From Pseudomonas guariconensis (GTDB lineage: Bacteria; Pseudomonadota; Gammaproteobacteria; Pseudomonadales; Pseudomonadaceae), in the NCBI RefSeq assembly GCF_024127895.1, contig NZ_JAMYBK010000002.1, forward strand, positions 186,001-250,000: 64,000 bases of DNA. Reading direction: 5' to 3'. This document shows, piece after piece, positions 1 to 7,515 of the stretch; within the stretch, counting starts at the first letter, position 1, and the number at the start of each line of letters is the position of its first letter. The notes under the pieces are model-generated. The model saw only the letters and a list, made by a program, of their open reading frames with translations. It had not been told where the DNA came from and ran no database searches. The position numbers were made by a program, and so were the translations under genes.

Positions 1-87
1 CACGCTACCGCCTGGTGCGGCCTGGCCTCCCGGGGCCGCGCCGAGCATCAGTAACAGCAGCAGGCAGTACCAGCAGCGAGCGATCAC
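1..87 (-). CDS. Partial secreted protein, N-terminus only
   Basis: The minus strand reads an open frame from a GTG at 87 to the window edge, 29 codons. The peptide starts V-I-A-R-C-W-Y-C, then has a Leu-rich core and an Ala-Gly-Gln-Ala-Ala stretch, which looks like a signal peptide with a cleavage site near residue 24. A GAGG ribosome-binding site lies about 9 bases upstream. The gene would run leftward out of the window and divergently from the deacylase at 183. Too little remains to name a family. Confidence 0.45.
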   Translation of the reverse strand, partial: MIARCWYCLLLLLMLGAAPGGQAAPGGSV

Positions 88-182
88 CTGTCGTCACCTC
101 GTCGGACCTGTCCCCGAAGTTTAGTCGTGCTCGCCGGACCAGGGCCTAAACTTCAGGTTGGGGGCTAAACCGGAGGTGCATC

Positions 183-641
183 ATGCGTATGGCCAAGACC
201 CTGCAGCAGCGCCTGGACCAGGCCAACTGCGACTACGACATCATTTCCCATCCACACTCGGCCACGAGCCTGGAGTCGGCACGCACTGCCGGCGTACCCG
301 CCGAACGGGTCGCCAAGTCGGTGATGCTCGACGACCGTCATGGCAACTACCTCATGGCCGTGCTGCCGGCCAACCGGCACCTGGACATGAGCAAGGTGCG
401 CATGACCGGCGCCTGGCAACTGACCCGCGAGAGTGGCCTGCCGACGCTGTTCGGCGACTGCGAGCGCGGCGCCATCCCGGCGCTCGGCGATGCCTATGAC
501 GTGAAGATGTTGCTCGACCCGAGCCTTACCCGCCAGGGCGATGTCTACCTGGAGGCAGGTGATCACGATCACTTGATCCACATGAGCATGGAGCAATACC
601 TGAAGCTGGTTCCGCACGCCGAAGTGCGCGAACTGTGCTGA
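183..641 (+). CDS. YbaK/ProX-type aminoacyl-tRNA deacylase
   Basis: A 152-residue single-domain protein of the YbaK/prolyl-tRNA-synthetase-associated (INS-like) family. Such proteins act in the cytoplasm in trans and hydrolyse mischarged aminoacyl-tRNAs. Family signs are the early S-H-P-H-S segment, the central A-E-R-V-A-K-S-V region holding the conserved Lys, and the late D-V-Y-L-E-A-G-D segment. Length is normal for a free-standing member. An AGG-containing site precedes the ATG. Pseudomonas genomes often annotate close homologues simply as YbaK/EbsC proteins. The amino acid edited cannot be told from the sequence. Confidence 0.8.
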   Translation: MRMAKTLQQRLDQANCDYDIISHPHSATSLESARTAGVPAERVAKSVMLDDRHGNYLMAVLPANRHLDMSKVRMTGAWQLTRESGLPTLFGDCERGAIPALGDAYDVKMLLDPSLTRQGDVYLEAGDHDHLIHMSMEQYLKLVPHAEVRELC

Positions 642-657
642 TGACGTTCAAGCCAAT

Positions 658-689
658 GCCGGGCCGGCGTCGTGGACGACCCGCCCGGC
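658..689. repeat. GC-rich inverted repeat between two genes
   Basis: GCCGGGC at 658-664 pairs with GCCCGGC at 683-689 around an 18-base loop. It lies between the deacylase stop and the AGGAGG ribosome-binding site of the next gene. It has no T-tract, so it is a weak terminator candidate or a translation-modulating hairpin. Confidence 0.35.
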
Positions 690-702
690 CCGAGGAGGAA
701 TC

Positions 703-945
703 ATGGAAGCACCGATCCATCCATTTTCCGAGCTGTTCAAGCAATTGGGCCTGGCGGACGATGCCGAGAGCATCGACAAGTTCATCACCACGCACTCGCC
801 GTTGAAGAACGAGATCAAGCTGGTGGATGCGCCGTTCTGGAGCGACGCCCAGCGTGCCTTTCTCAAGGAGAGCGTGATAGACGATGCCGATTGGGCGGTG
901 CCCTTCGATCAACTCAACGAAGCGTTGCGCCGCCCCCGCAAATAA
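703..945 (+). CDS. DUF2789 family protein
   Basis: An 80-residue protein whose whole length matches my memory of DUF2789: an F-x-x-L-F-x-Q-L-G-L start, an F-I-x-x-H motif, a D-A-P-F-W-S segment and a D-A-D-W motif near the end. Function is unknown; these are small soluble proteins common in Pseudomonas and relatives. A strong AGGAGG ribosome-binding site sits just upstream and supports the ATG at 703. It may be cotranscribed with the deacylase, 61 bases upstream. Confidence 0.75.
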   Translation: MEAPIHPFSELFKQLGLADDAESIDKFITTHSPLKNEIKLVDAPFWSDAQRAFLKESVIDDADWAVPFDQLNEALRRPRK

Positions 946-1016
946 AGCGCCGAGCGGCACCTGTTGAGTGATTTGGCCGTTGCTATGCTCAGGAAAAACA
1001 AAAAGGGGATAGCGCG

Positions 1017-1655
1017 ATGAAAGATCCCTACGCACCAGGATTCTGGTGCACCGTGACGATCCTGGGCACCCTGACGGCGGGTTACTTCTACGGTATCCGG
1101 CACGTCCACCACATGGACCAGGCCGTGCAGTTCCTGTATGCCGCCGCCGCGGTCACCGCGGCGGTGGCGCTCTGCGCCCTGGCCTGGATCGCCTGGCAGC
1201 AACTGCACCTGAACAAGCGCGAAGTGAGCCAGGGGCGAACGTTGCTGAGCATCTGGAACACCAAGGTGGCCCTGCGCCGGGTCGAGACCGTATTCGATCG
1301 TTATTTCTGGGGCAGCTACTGGCATTCGGGGAGGACCTTCGAGGAGGTCATGGGCGAGCTCAAGGGCACGCCGCTGGAGCAGAGCCTGGATGCCCTCAAG
1401 CGTCAGTGTCGGGAGCTGGACCGGGAGGTCCACGATCCTCATCACCGCTGGCTGGCCAATGCCCGTGACCTTTCCAGCGTGGCCACGGCCATGGCTCGCG
1501 AGCGCTATCAGCTCGACCTGTGCGACCCACGGGGCAGCGATGGGGGCAATACCGCAGTGCTCAACCGCGACCTGGAAGTGCTGGTGTACACCTGGTCGGC
1601 GCGCCTGCGCAGCTTCGACCATCAGCTGGACGAACTGGAGCGCGCCTACCACTGA
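1017..1655 (+). CDS. Membrane protein of unknown function, two TM segments
   Basis: A 212-residue protein I do not recognise. Two hydrophobic segments (about residues 10-30 and 38-60) are followed by a hydrophilic, charged, mostly helical region of some 150 residues, which probably faces the cytoplasm. It has no signal-peptide cleavage site and no catalytic motif that I can identify. GGGGA about 6 bases before the ATG serves as ribosome-binding site. It ends next to, and convergent with, the CBS gene, with no space between them. Confidence 0.6.
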   Translation: MKDPYAPGFWCTVTILGTLTAGYFYGIRHVHHMDQAVQFLYAAAAVTAAVALCALAWIAWQQLHLNKREVSQGRTLLSIWNTKVALRRVETVFDRYFWGSYWHSGRTFEEVMGELKGTPLEQSLDALKRQCRELDREVHDPHHRWLANARDLSSVATAMARERYQLDLCDPRGSDGGNTAVLNRDLEVLVYTWSARLRSFDHQLDELERAYH

Positions 1656-2093
1656 TCACTCGCCGCGGATGTACTGCTCCAGCTGCAGGATGAGGTTGGC
1701 CTGTTCGGCGATGGTTTCCTTGACCAGGTCGCCGATCGACAGCAGGCCGAGCAGTTCGCCGTTGCTCACCACCGGCAGGTGGCGCAGGTGGCGGTTGGTC
1801 ATCAGGTTCATGCAGTACTCCAGGTTCTGCTTGGGTTCGACTGTGACCACCGGCGCACTCATGATCTCGCGCACGGGCGTCGCCGCCGACGAGCGGCCCT
1901 TGAGCACCAGTTTGCGGGCGTAGTCGCGTTCGCTGACGATACCCATCACCTGGCCGTTCTCCACCACCGGCAGTGCACCGACGTTCTTTTCCGCCAGCAA
2001 CTTCAGGGCGTCGAGCACCGAGTCGTCAGGCCCTATGGTGTAGACGGTCTGATGCTGAGACTTGGTCTTGAGGATTTCTTCGACGTTCTTCAT
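1656..2093 (-). CDS. Two-CBS-domain protein
   Basis: A 145-residue cytoplasmic protein made of two CBS domains, about residues 8-62 and 75-128. Each carries the usual pattern of a hydrophobic strand, a G-A-L-P-V-V or R-H-L-P-V-V core and an S-E-R-D or S-I-G-D end. Paired CBS domains form a Bateman module that usually binds an adenine nucleotide. With no other domain present, it probably senses an adenosine ligand or binds a partner. GAGG precedes the start at 2093. The partner is unknown. Confidence 0.8.
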   Translation of the reverse strand: MKNVEEILKTKSQHQTVYTIGPDDSVLDALKLLAEKNVGALPVVENGQVMGIVSERDYARKLVLKGRSSAATPVREIMSAPVVTVEPKQNLEYCMNLMTNRHLRHLPVVSNGELLGLLSIGDLVKETIAEQANLILQLEQYIRGE

Positions 2094-2243
2094 ACGGGCC
2101 TCTGCGGGTGGAAAAGCGATGTGTCGGCAGTAAATAAAGCATCCTGCACGGCGTCCTGCACGGCAATGCGGAAAACGGCATGGACTTGATTGAAAAACGT
2201 CATTGGCGGGGGCTGGGGGCTTCGTGGGCAGTTGGGCGGTATT

Positions 2244-2267
2244 GGGCTGCCTTGCAGCCCATCGCCC
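2244..2267. repeat. REP-derived hairpin
   Basis: GGGCTGC at 2244-2250 pairs with GCAGCCC at 2254-2260, followed by ATCGCC. This is the distal half of the P. putida REP seen in fuller form at 6956-7082. It sits 21 bases beyond the stop of the minus-strand dipeptidase gene, so it may help terminate that transcript. Confidence 0.5.
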
Positions 2268-2287
2268 AAATGGCGCGTACCGAAGGC

Positions 2288-4021
2288 TCAGAGCTCTGGC
2301 ATCTGCCCGATCCGCGCCACCATCTCGCTGACGATCTGCAGGTCCAGCATGAACTGCTCCACGGTCTTGAACTCGTTGTCGTTGTGCCCGGTGTACTTCA
2401 CGTTGGGCATGGCCAGGCCGAACTGCACGCCATTGGGCAGGTCATGCACCGAGGTGGCGCCGGCGGAGGCGCCGAACTCATGGGGCAGGCCGAGGTTCTC
2501 GCTGGCCACGGCGAGCAAGGCCTTGACCCATTCGCCTTCGGGGTTGCGGTACATCGGCTCGTCGAGGCTGTACTCGAACGCTACCGAGGTGTGGCTGCCG
2601 CGGGCCCAGGTCCCGAGCTTGTCGGCCAGCTCATCCTTGATCGTGGCAATCGCCTTGCCTTTTGGAATGCGCAGGTTCACCGCCAGCTTGAGGGCCTTCT
2701 GATCGAGCCCGACGTAGGTTAGCGAAGCGGTCAGTGGGCCCATGAACTTGTCCTCGAAGTCCACGCCAAGCTTCTTGCCGAAGTAGTCCAGCCCCCAGTT
2801 ATCGGCCGCATAGCGCGCGGCATCGGTGATGTGGTTGTGCTTGAGCGGTACCTGGTCGCCCAGGCCGTTGAGGAAGTCGAGCATCCGGGCCACGGGGTTG
2901 ATCCCCGATTCGGGCTCCGAAGAGTGGGCCGAGACCCCGGTCACCGTCAGCACCACTTCCTTGCCGGCTACCTTGGCATCGAGGATGAAATCGCCGCCGT
3001 TGCGCTTGACGTAGTCGGCACCGGCCTTCTGCAGGTCTGCGGCCAGGGCGGTGGGATTGTCGCCACGCAGGGTCGCCACCGAGGTGGTGGGGATCTGGTT
3101 GGTGGCCAGCCCGCCCGTCAGGTGGATGATTTCCGCCCCCTTGCCGGTGGCGGGGCGCCGGCGGAAGCTGGCCATCACGGTGCCGTAGCCTTTCTCGGCG
3201 ATCACCACCGGGTAGCCGCCATCCAGCGCCAGGTTGTAGGTGGGCGTGGGGTTGCGGGCGAAGTAGTAGGGGATCGCATCGCCGCTGGTTTCCTCGGTGG
3301 TGTCCACCAACAGCTTGAATTGACGGGCCAGGGGCAGTTTTTCGTCCTTGGCCACCTTCAGCGCATACAGCGCCACGACGATGCCGTTCTTGTCGTCCTC
3401 GGTGCCGCGGCCATACATGCGATCGCCCACCAGGGTGACCTTGAACGGGTCCAGGCGGGTGCCGTCCTCGAGCTTCCAGTTGTCCGGGTTCACCGGTACT
3501 ACATCGGCATGGGCGTGGATGCCGACCACTTCCTTGGCGTCGTCACCCAGGGTGATCTCGTAGACCCGGTTGTCGATGTTGCGAAAGTGCAGGCCGAAAC
3601 CCTCGGCCAGCGCCTTGATCTTGTCGGCGATCTTCAGGAACTCGGGGTTCTCGTGCTGCGGCACGCCCTCGACCTGGAAGGTCGGGATGGCCACCAGCTC
3701 ACGCAGGGTCTCGGTCGCGGCCTTGCCGTACTTGATGCGGGTGTAGAGGCCGAGCAAGCGGTGGATCTCGTTCTGTTGCTCGGCACCCAGCGGCTTGTTG
3801 GCCAGGTACGCCTTGAGGGTTTCAGTCAGGTTGTCGGCCTTGGCCAGTTCGCTGCTGGCAAGCTGGCCGAGGAACCGGCGGAAATCCGCCGGGTCGCTGT
3901 TATCGTAGGCCTTGAGGATCGCGGCGGACTGCTGCGGGGTGAGGTTGGCCTGGGCCTGGTTGGCGAACAAGCCCAGGCTGGCCAGCAGCAGGGTCGCGGC
4001 GGTGAGTTTTTTCAGGTACAT
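2288..4021 (-). CDS. Secreted M20-family dipeptidase
   Basis: A 577-residue metallopeptidase of family M20 (PepV/carboxypeptidase G2 fold). It starts with a signal peptide (M-Y-L-K-K-L-T, a Leu/Ala core, then N-Q-A-Q-A), so it should act in the periplasm. Dizinc-site motifs are visible: H-A-H-A-D-V-V-P-V, G-R-G-T-E-D-D-K-N-G and T-T-E-E-T-S-G-D. The ATG at 4021 is preferred to the one at 4033 because an AAAGGA site touches the 4033 codon but lies 12 bases before 4021, and 4021 gives a clean signal peptide. The substrate is probably a dipeptide; specificity cannot be read from sequence. Confidence 0.8.
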   Translation of the reverse strand: MYLKKLTAATLLLASLGLFANQAQANLTPQQSAAILKAYDNSDPADFRRFLGQLASSELAKADNLTETLKAYLANKPLGAEQQNEIHRLLGLYTRIKYGKAATETLRELVAIPTFQVEGVPQHENPEFLKIADKIKALAEGFGLHFRNIDNRVYEITLGDDAKEVVGIHAHADVVPVNPDNWKLEDGTRLDPFKVTLVGDRMYGRGTEDDKNGIVVALYALKVAKDEKLPLARQFKLLVDTTEETSGDAIPYYFARNPTPTYNLALDGGYPVVIAEKGYGTVMASFRRRPATGKGAEIIHLTGGLATNQIPTTSVATLRGDNPTALAADLQKAGADYVKRNGGDFILDAKVAGKEVVLTVTGVSAHSSEPESGINPVARMLDFLNGLGDQVPLKHNHITDAARYAADNWGLDYFGKKLGVDFEDKFMGPLTASLTYVGLDQKALKLAVNLRIPKGKAIATIKDELADKLGTWARGSHTSVAFEYSLDEPMYRNPEGEWVKALLAVASENLGLPHEFGASAGATSVHDLPNGVQFGLAMPNVKYTGHNDNEFKTVEQFMLDLQIVSEMVARIGQMPEL

Positions 4022-4148
4022 GGGCGAGCGCATTCCTTTGCTGAGCGTTGGAAGGGAGGTACCCGTTTGTAGGAAACGGGAAGACGCTCACGCTAACACC
4101 AATGGCCTGCGGTACGGGAGTGCCAAGCGTGCGATGTCGCACAAACGA

Positions 4149-4178
4149 AAAAGCCCCGGGAAGGTTCCCAGGGCTTTT
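4149..4178 (-). terminator. Rho-independent terminator after tRNA-Arg
   Basis: On the minus strand AAAAGCCC (4178-4171) pairs with GGGCTTTT (4156-4149) through a stem interrupted by one mismatch. A T-run ends the hairpin. It lies 7 bases beyond the tRNA 3' end, in the right direction. Confidence 0.8.
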
Positions 4179-4184
4179 CAGGTA

Positions 4185-4261
4185 TGGCGCACTCGGCGGG
4201 ATTCGAACCCACGACCCCTGCCTTCGGAGGGCAGTACTCTATCCAGCTGAGCTACGAGTGC
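4185..4261 (-). tRNA. tRNA-Arg(CCG)
   Basis: A 77-base cloverleaf on the minus strand, including an encoded 3' CCA (TGG at 4185-4187). The acceptor stem is GCACTCG/CGAGTGC, the T-arm carries GTTCGAATC, and the anticodon loop is CTCCGAA, so the anticodon is CCG, reading CGG arginine codons. A terminator follows directly. Confidence 0.97.
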
Positions 4262-4434
4262 AACGGGGCGCAATGATACCCATCTGCGTCGATGACGTCC
4301 ATCGCCTTGATTCAGGGTGATTTTCCAGGGTCTCGGGCAGCGATGGGCGTGCCTTGGGGCCCGTGCTTGTGAATAACCATATTCAATATCGGTATTTCCC
4401 CGGGGGCTCTTATGCTCGCTACTCTCTGGTCACA

Positions 4435-4450
4435 ACTTGTTATAACAAGT
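4435..4450. promoter_or_regulatory. Perfect 16-bp palindrome, likely GntR operator
   Basis: ACTTGTTATAACAAGT is a perfect inverted repeat ending 22 bases before the GntR start codon. HutC-subfamily GntR regulators bind short palindromes of this kind, and its centre TTATAA could double as a -10 element. Autorepression is therefore likely, but this is inferred from position and symmetry only. Confidence 0.6.
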
Positions 4451-4472
4451 CAGTCCATAGCGAAGAGATCCC

Positions 4473-5222
4473 ATGGCCGAACTGCTCCCCCTCTCCCCGG
4501 TACCGCTCTACACCCAGCTCAAGGAACTGCTGCGCGGGCGAATCCTCGACGGCACCTACCCGCCGCACAGCCGCATGCCTTCGGAAAACGAGCTGGGCAA
4601 GGCCTTCGACGTCAGCCGCATCACCGTGCGCCAGGCGCTGGGCGACCTGCAGAAGGAGGGGCTGATCTTCAAGATCCACGGCAAGGGCACCTTCGTCGCC
4701 AAGCCCAAGGCGTTCCAGAACGTCACCACCCTGCAAGGCCTGGCCGAGTCCATGACCCAGATGGGCTACGAGGTGCTCAACCGTCTGCGCAGCCTGCGCC
4801 ATGTGCCAGCCAACGCGCTGGTGGCGGCGCGCTTGCAGGTGGAGGAGGGCAGCCTGGTCACCGAGATCCGCCGGGTACGCCTGATCAACCGCGAGCCGGT
4901 GTCGCTCGAGCTGACCTGGCTGCCCAAGGCCATCGGCGAAAAACTGGAAAAGACCGACCTGGCCACCCGTGACATCTTCCTGGTGCTGGAGAACGACTGC
5001 GGCATCGCCCTGGGCCACGCCGACCTGGCCATCGATGCGGTGCTGGCCGACAGCGACCTGACCCAGGCGCTGGAGGTGGAGGAGGGCTCGCCGATCATGC
5101 GCATCGAGCGCCTGACCCACGCCGCCGACGGCACGCCGCTGGACTTCGAGCACCTCTACTACCGCGGCGATGCCTTCCAGTATCGCCTGCGCATCGACCG
5201 TCAGAAGGGACCCAAGCCATGA
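4473..5222 (+). CDS. GntR/HutC-family regulator with UTRA domain
   Basis: A 249-residue transcription factor. Residues 10-75 form the winged helix of GntR proteins (P-L-Y-x-Q-L-K near the start, S-R-x-P-S-E-N-E-L, then S-R-I-T-V-R-Q-A-L and G-K-G-T-F-V). Residues about 95-240 form a UTRA effector-binding domain, identifying the HutC subgroup. Its stop overlaps the next start as ATGA, so it leads the flavoprotein/ferredoxin/ABC operon. It probably represses that operon and itself through the palindrome at 4435-4450, with a small pathway metabolite as inducer. The ligand is unknown. Confidence 0.9.
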   Translation: MAELLPLSPVPLYTQLKELLRGRILDGTYPPHSRMPSENELGKAFDVSRITVRQALGDLQKEGLIFKIHGKGTFVAKPKAFQNVTTLQGLAESMTQMGYEVLNRLRSLRHVPANALVAARLQVEEGSLVTEIRRVRLINREPVSLELTWLPKAIGEKLEKTDLATRDIFLVLENDCGIALGHADLAIDAVLADSDLTQALEVEEGSPIMRIERLTHAADGTPLDFEHLYYRGDAFQYRLRIDRQKGPKP

Positions 5223-6943
5223 GCATCGACACCCAGGACTACGACATCGTCGTGATCGGCGGCGGCACCGCCGGCCCCATGGCCGCCATCAAGGCCAAGG
5301 AGCAGGACAAGACCCTGCGCGTGCTGTTGCTGGACAAGGCCAACGTCAAGCGCAGTGGCGCCATCAGCATGGGCATGGACGGCCTGAACAACGCCATCAT
5401 TCCCGGCCACGCCACCGCCGAGCAGTACACCAAGGAAATCACCGTGGCCAACGACGGCATCGTCAACCAGGCCACGGTGCATGCCTATGCCACCCATAGC
5501 TTCGAGACCCTCTCGCAGCTCGACCGCTGGGGCGTGAAGTTCGAGAAGGACGAGACGGGCGACTACGCGGTGAAAAAGGTCCACCACATGGGCGCCTACG
5601 TGCTGCCCATGCCCGAAGGGCACGACATCAAGAAGGTGCTGTACCGCCAGCTCAAGCGTGCCCGGGTAGACATCAGCAACCGCATGGTCTGCACCCGCCT
5701 GCTGCTGGACGCCGAAGGCGCTGCTGCCGGGGTCATGGGCTTCGACTGCCGCAGCGGCGAGTTCCGGGTGATCCGTGCCAAGGCGGTGATCCTCGCCTGC
5801 GGCGCCGCCGGCCGCCTGGGCCTGCCGTCCTCCGGGTACCTGATGGGCACCTACGAGAACCCGACCAACGCCGGTGATGGCTATGCCATGGCCTACCACG
5901 CCGGAGCCGAGCTGGCCAACCTGGAGTGCTTCCAGATCAACCCACTGATCAAGGACTACAACGGCCCGGCCTGCGCCTACGTCACCGGCCCCCTCGGTGG
6001 CTACACCGCCAACAGCAAGGGCGAGCGCTTCATCGAGTGCGACTACTGGAGCGGGCAGATGATGTGGGAGTTCCACCAGGAACTCGAAGGCGGCAACGGC
6101 CCGGTGTTCCTCAAGCTCGACCACTTGGCCGAGGAGACCATCCAGACCATCGAGCAGATCCTGCATGGCAACGAGCGCCCCAGCCGTGGCCAGTTCCACG
6201 CCGGCCGTGGCACTGACTATCGCCAGCAAATGGTCGAGATGCACATCTCCGAGATCGGCTTCTGCTCCGGGCATTCGGCCTCGGGGGTGTGGGTCAACGA
6301 GAAGGCCGAGACCAGCGTCAGCGGGCTCTACGCCGCCGGCGACATGGCCGCCGTGCCGCACAACTACATGCTCGGCGCCTTCACCTATGGCTGGTTCGCC
6401 GGCGTCAACGCGGCGCAGTACGTGGCCGGTCGTGCATTGGCCGCAGTGGACCAGGCCCAGGTCGAACGCGAGCAGGCGCGGGTGTTCGCCCCGCTGCATC
6501 GCGAGCATGGCCTGCCGCCGGCACAGGTCGAGTACAAACTGCGGCGCATGGTCAATGACTACCTGCAACCGCCGAAGGTGACGAAGAAGATGGAAATCGG
6601 CCTGGCGCGCTTCGCCGAGATCGAGCAGGACCTGGCGCAGATGAAAGCGAGCAACCCGCACGAGCTGATGCGTGCCATGGAGGTCACGGTGATCCGTGAC
6701 TGCGCCGAGATGGCGGCCCGGGCATCGCTGTTTCGCGAGGAGAGCCGCTGGGGGTTGTACCACCACCGGGTCGATTTCCCCGAGCGCAATGACCGTGAGT
6801 GGTTCTGCCATTGCCATCTGAAGAAGGACGAACAGGGGCGGATGACCAGCTTCAAGAAAGCGGTCGAGCCGTACCTGGTGGCCCTGGATGCCGAGGAGCA
6901 GACCGCGTACGAGCGATTGAGGGTCAAGGCTGACGCTGCCTAG
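5219..6943 (+). CDS. FAD-dependent oxidoreductase, AprA/FrdA-like
   Basis: A 574-residue flavoprotein of the fumarate reductase/adenylylsulfate reductase alpha-subunit superfamily. The N-terminal FAD-binding fold shows I-G-G-G-T-A-G near residues 13-19. The late segment G-L-Y-A-A-G-D-M-A-A with nearby H-N-Y-M-L-G-A is typical of the class, and a C-terminal helical domain follows. It is shorter than usual AprA (over 600 residues). It overlaps the GntR gene by four bases and is followed by an AprB-like ferredoxin, implying a two-subunit cytoplasmic redox enzyme. Adenylylsulfate as substrate is unlikely to be safe to assume, because Pseudomonas assimilates sulfate by another route. A sulfur-containing organic substrate is my inference from the neighbouring importer. 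Confidence 0.8.
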   Translation: MSIDTQDYDIVVIGGGTAGPMAAIKAKEQDKTLRVLLLDKANVKRSGAISMGMDGLNNAIIPGHATAEQYTKEITVANDGIVNQATVHAYATHSFETLSQLDRWGVKFEKDETGDYAVKKVHHMGAYVLPMPEGHDIKKVLYRQLKRARVDISNRMVCTRLLLDAEGAAAGVMGFDCRSGEFRVIRAKAVILACGAAGRLGLPSSGYLMGTYENPTNAGDGYAMAYHAGAELANLECFQINPLIKDYNGPACAYVTGPLGGYTANSKGERFIECDYWSGQMMWEFHQELEGGNGPVFLKLDHLAEETIQTIEQILHGNERPSRGQFHAGRGTDYRQQMVEMHISEIGFCSGHSASGVWVNEKAETSVSGLYAAGDMAAVPHNYMLGAFTYGWFAGVNAAQYVAGRALAAVDQAQVEREQARVFAPLHREHGLPPAQVEYKLRRMVNDYLQPPKVTKKMEIGLARFAEIEQDLAQMKASNPHELMRAMEVTVIRDCAEMAARASLFREESRWGLYHHRVDFPERNDREWFCHCHLKKDEQGRMTSFKKAVEPYLVALDAEEQTAYERLRVKADAA

Positions 6944-6955
6944 ACACTGCCCTTT

Positions 6956-7082
6956 GGGGCCGCTTCGCGCCCCATCGCCGGCAAGCCGGCTCCCACAGAG
7001 TCCGCTGCATGGCACAGATTTGTGAGCTCCACTGGCCCCCTGTGGGAGCCGGCTTGCCGGCGATGGGCTGCAAGGCAGCCCC
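6956..7082. repeat. Inverted pair of P. putida REP elements
   Basis: Two copies of the P. putida REP face each other: 6956-6998 and 7040-7082. Each holds a CGCCGGCAAGCCGGC-type core flanked by CCCACAG or CTGTGGG. They sit inside the operon, between the flavoprotein stop and the ferredoxin start. Such pairs form strong hairpins in RNA and may stabilise upstream mRNA or lower downstream expression. Confidence 0.85.
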
Positions 7083-7138
7083 ACTGGATCACCGAAGAAC
7101 TCAGAAACGAGAGCCAAAGGCTCCAAGGACTCCGTGAC

Positions 7139-7384
7139 ATGCCCTATCGTCCCCAGGACATCTTTTTCCGCAGCAGCGCCCCGGTGACCATCGACGAAGA
7201 CAAGTGCATCGCCGAGAAGGGCTGCACCGTCTGCGTCGATGTCTGCCCCATGGACCTGCTGGCCATCGACCCGGCCACGCAGAAGGCCTACATGGCCTTC
7301 GACGAATGCTGGTACTGCATGCCTTGCGAGAAAGACTGCCCGACTGGCGCGGTGAAGGTCGACATTCCCTACCTGCTGCGCTGA
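7139..7384 (+). CDS. AprB-like ferredoxin, two [4Fe-4S] clusters
   Basis: An 81-residue ferredoxin. Cys 23, 29, 32 and 36 and Cys 57, 60, 63 and 67 make two cluster motifs (C-x5-C-x2-C-x3-C-P and C-x2-C-x2-C-x3-C-P). The W-Y-C-M-P-C-E-K-D-C-P segment recalls the beta subunit of dissimilatory adenylylsulfate reductase. It most likely passes electrons to or from the flavoprotein encoded upstream. The ATG at 7139 is chosen because AAGGA precedes it by 9 bases; the longer frame runs back into the REP pair and would add non-family residues. Confidence 0.85.
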   Translation: MPYRPQDIFFRSSAPVTIDEDKCIAEKGCTVCVDVCPMDLLAIDPATQKAYMAFDECWYCMPCEKDCPTGAVKVDIPYLLR

Positions 7385-7515
7385 AACGAACCCTTAGCCT
7401 CACGCCATCCGGCCAAACCACCGGACGCCCATCTGCAAAGCCCCCTCGTTTCCCACCACCCCGCCTGGTGGCGGAGACGACTCCAATGACTCAAACGATT
7501 CGAGGGGAAACACCC

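Noticed and set aside
4185..4261. tRNA-Arg as an integration site for an island
   Set aside because: No repeat of the tRNA 3' end, no integrase gene and no abrupt base-composition change follow it.
4048..4320. A short plus-strand ORF across the tRNA region
   Set aside because: It overlaps tRNA-Arg and its terminator on the other strand. Its peptide is the familiar false product of a tRNA gene.
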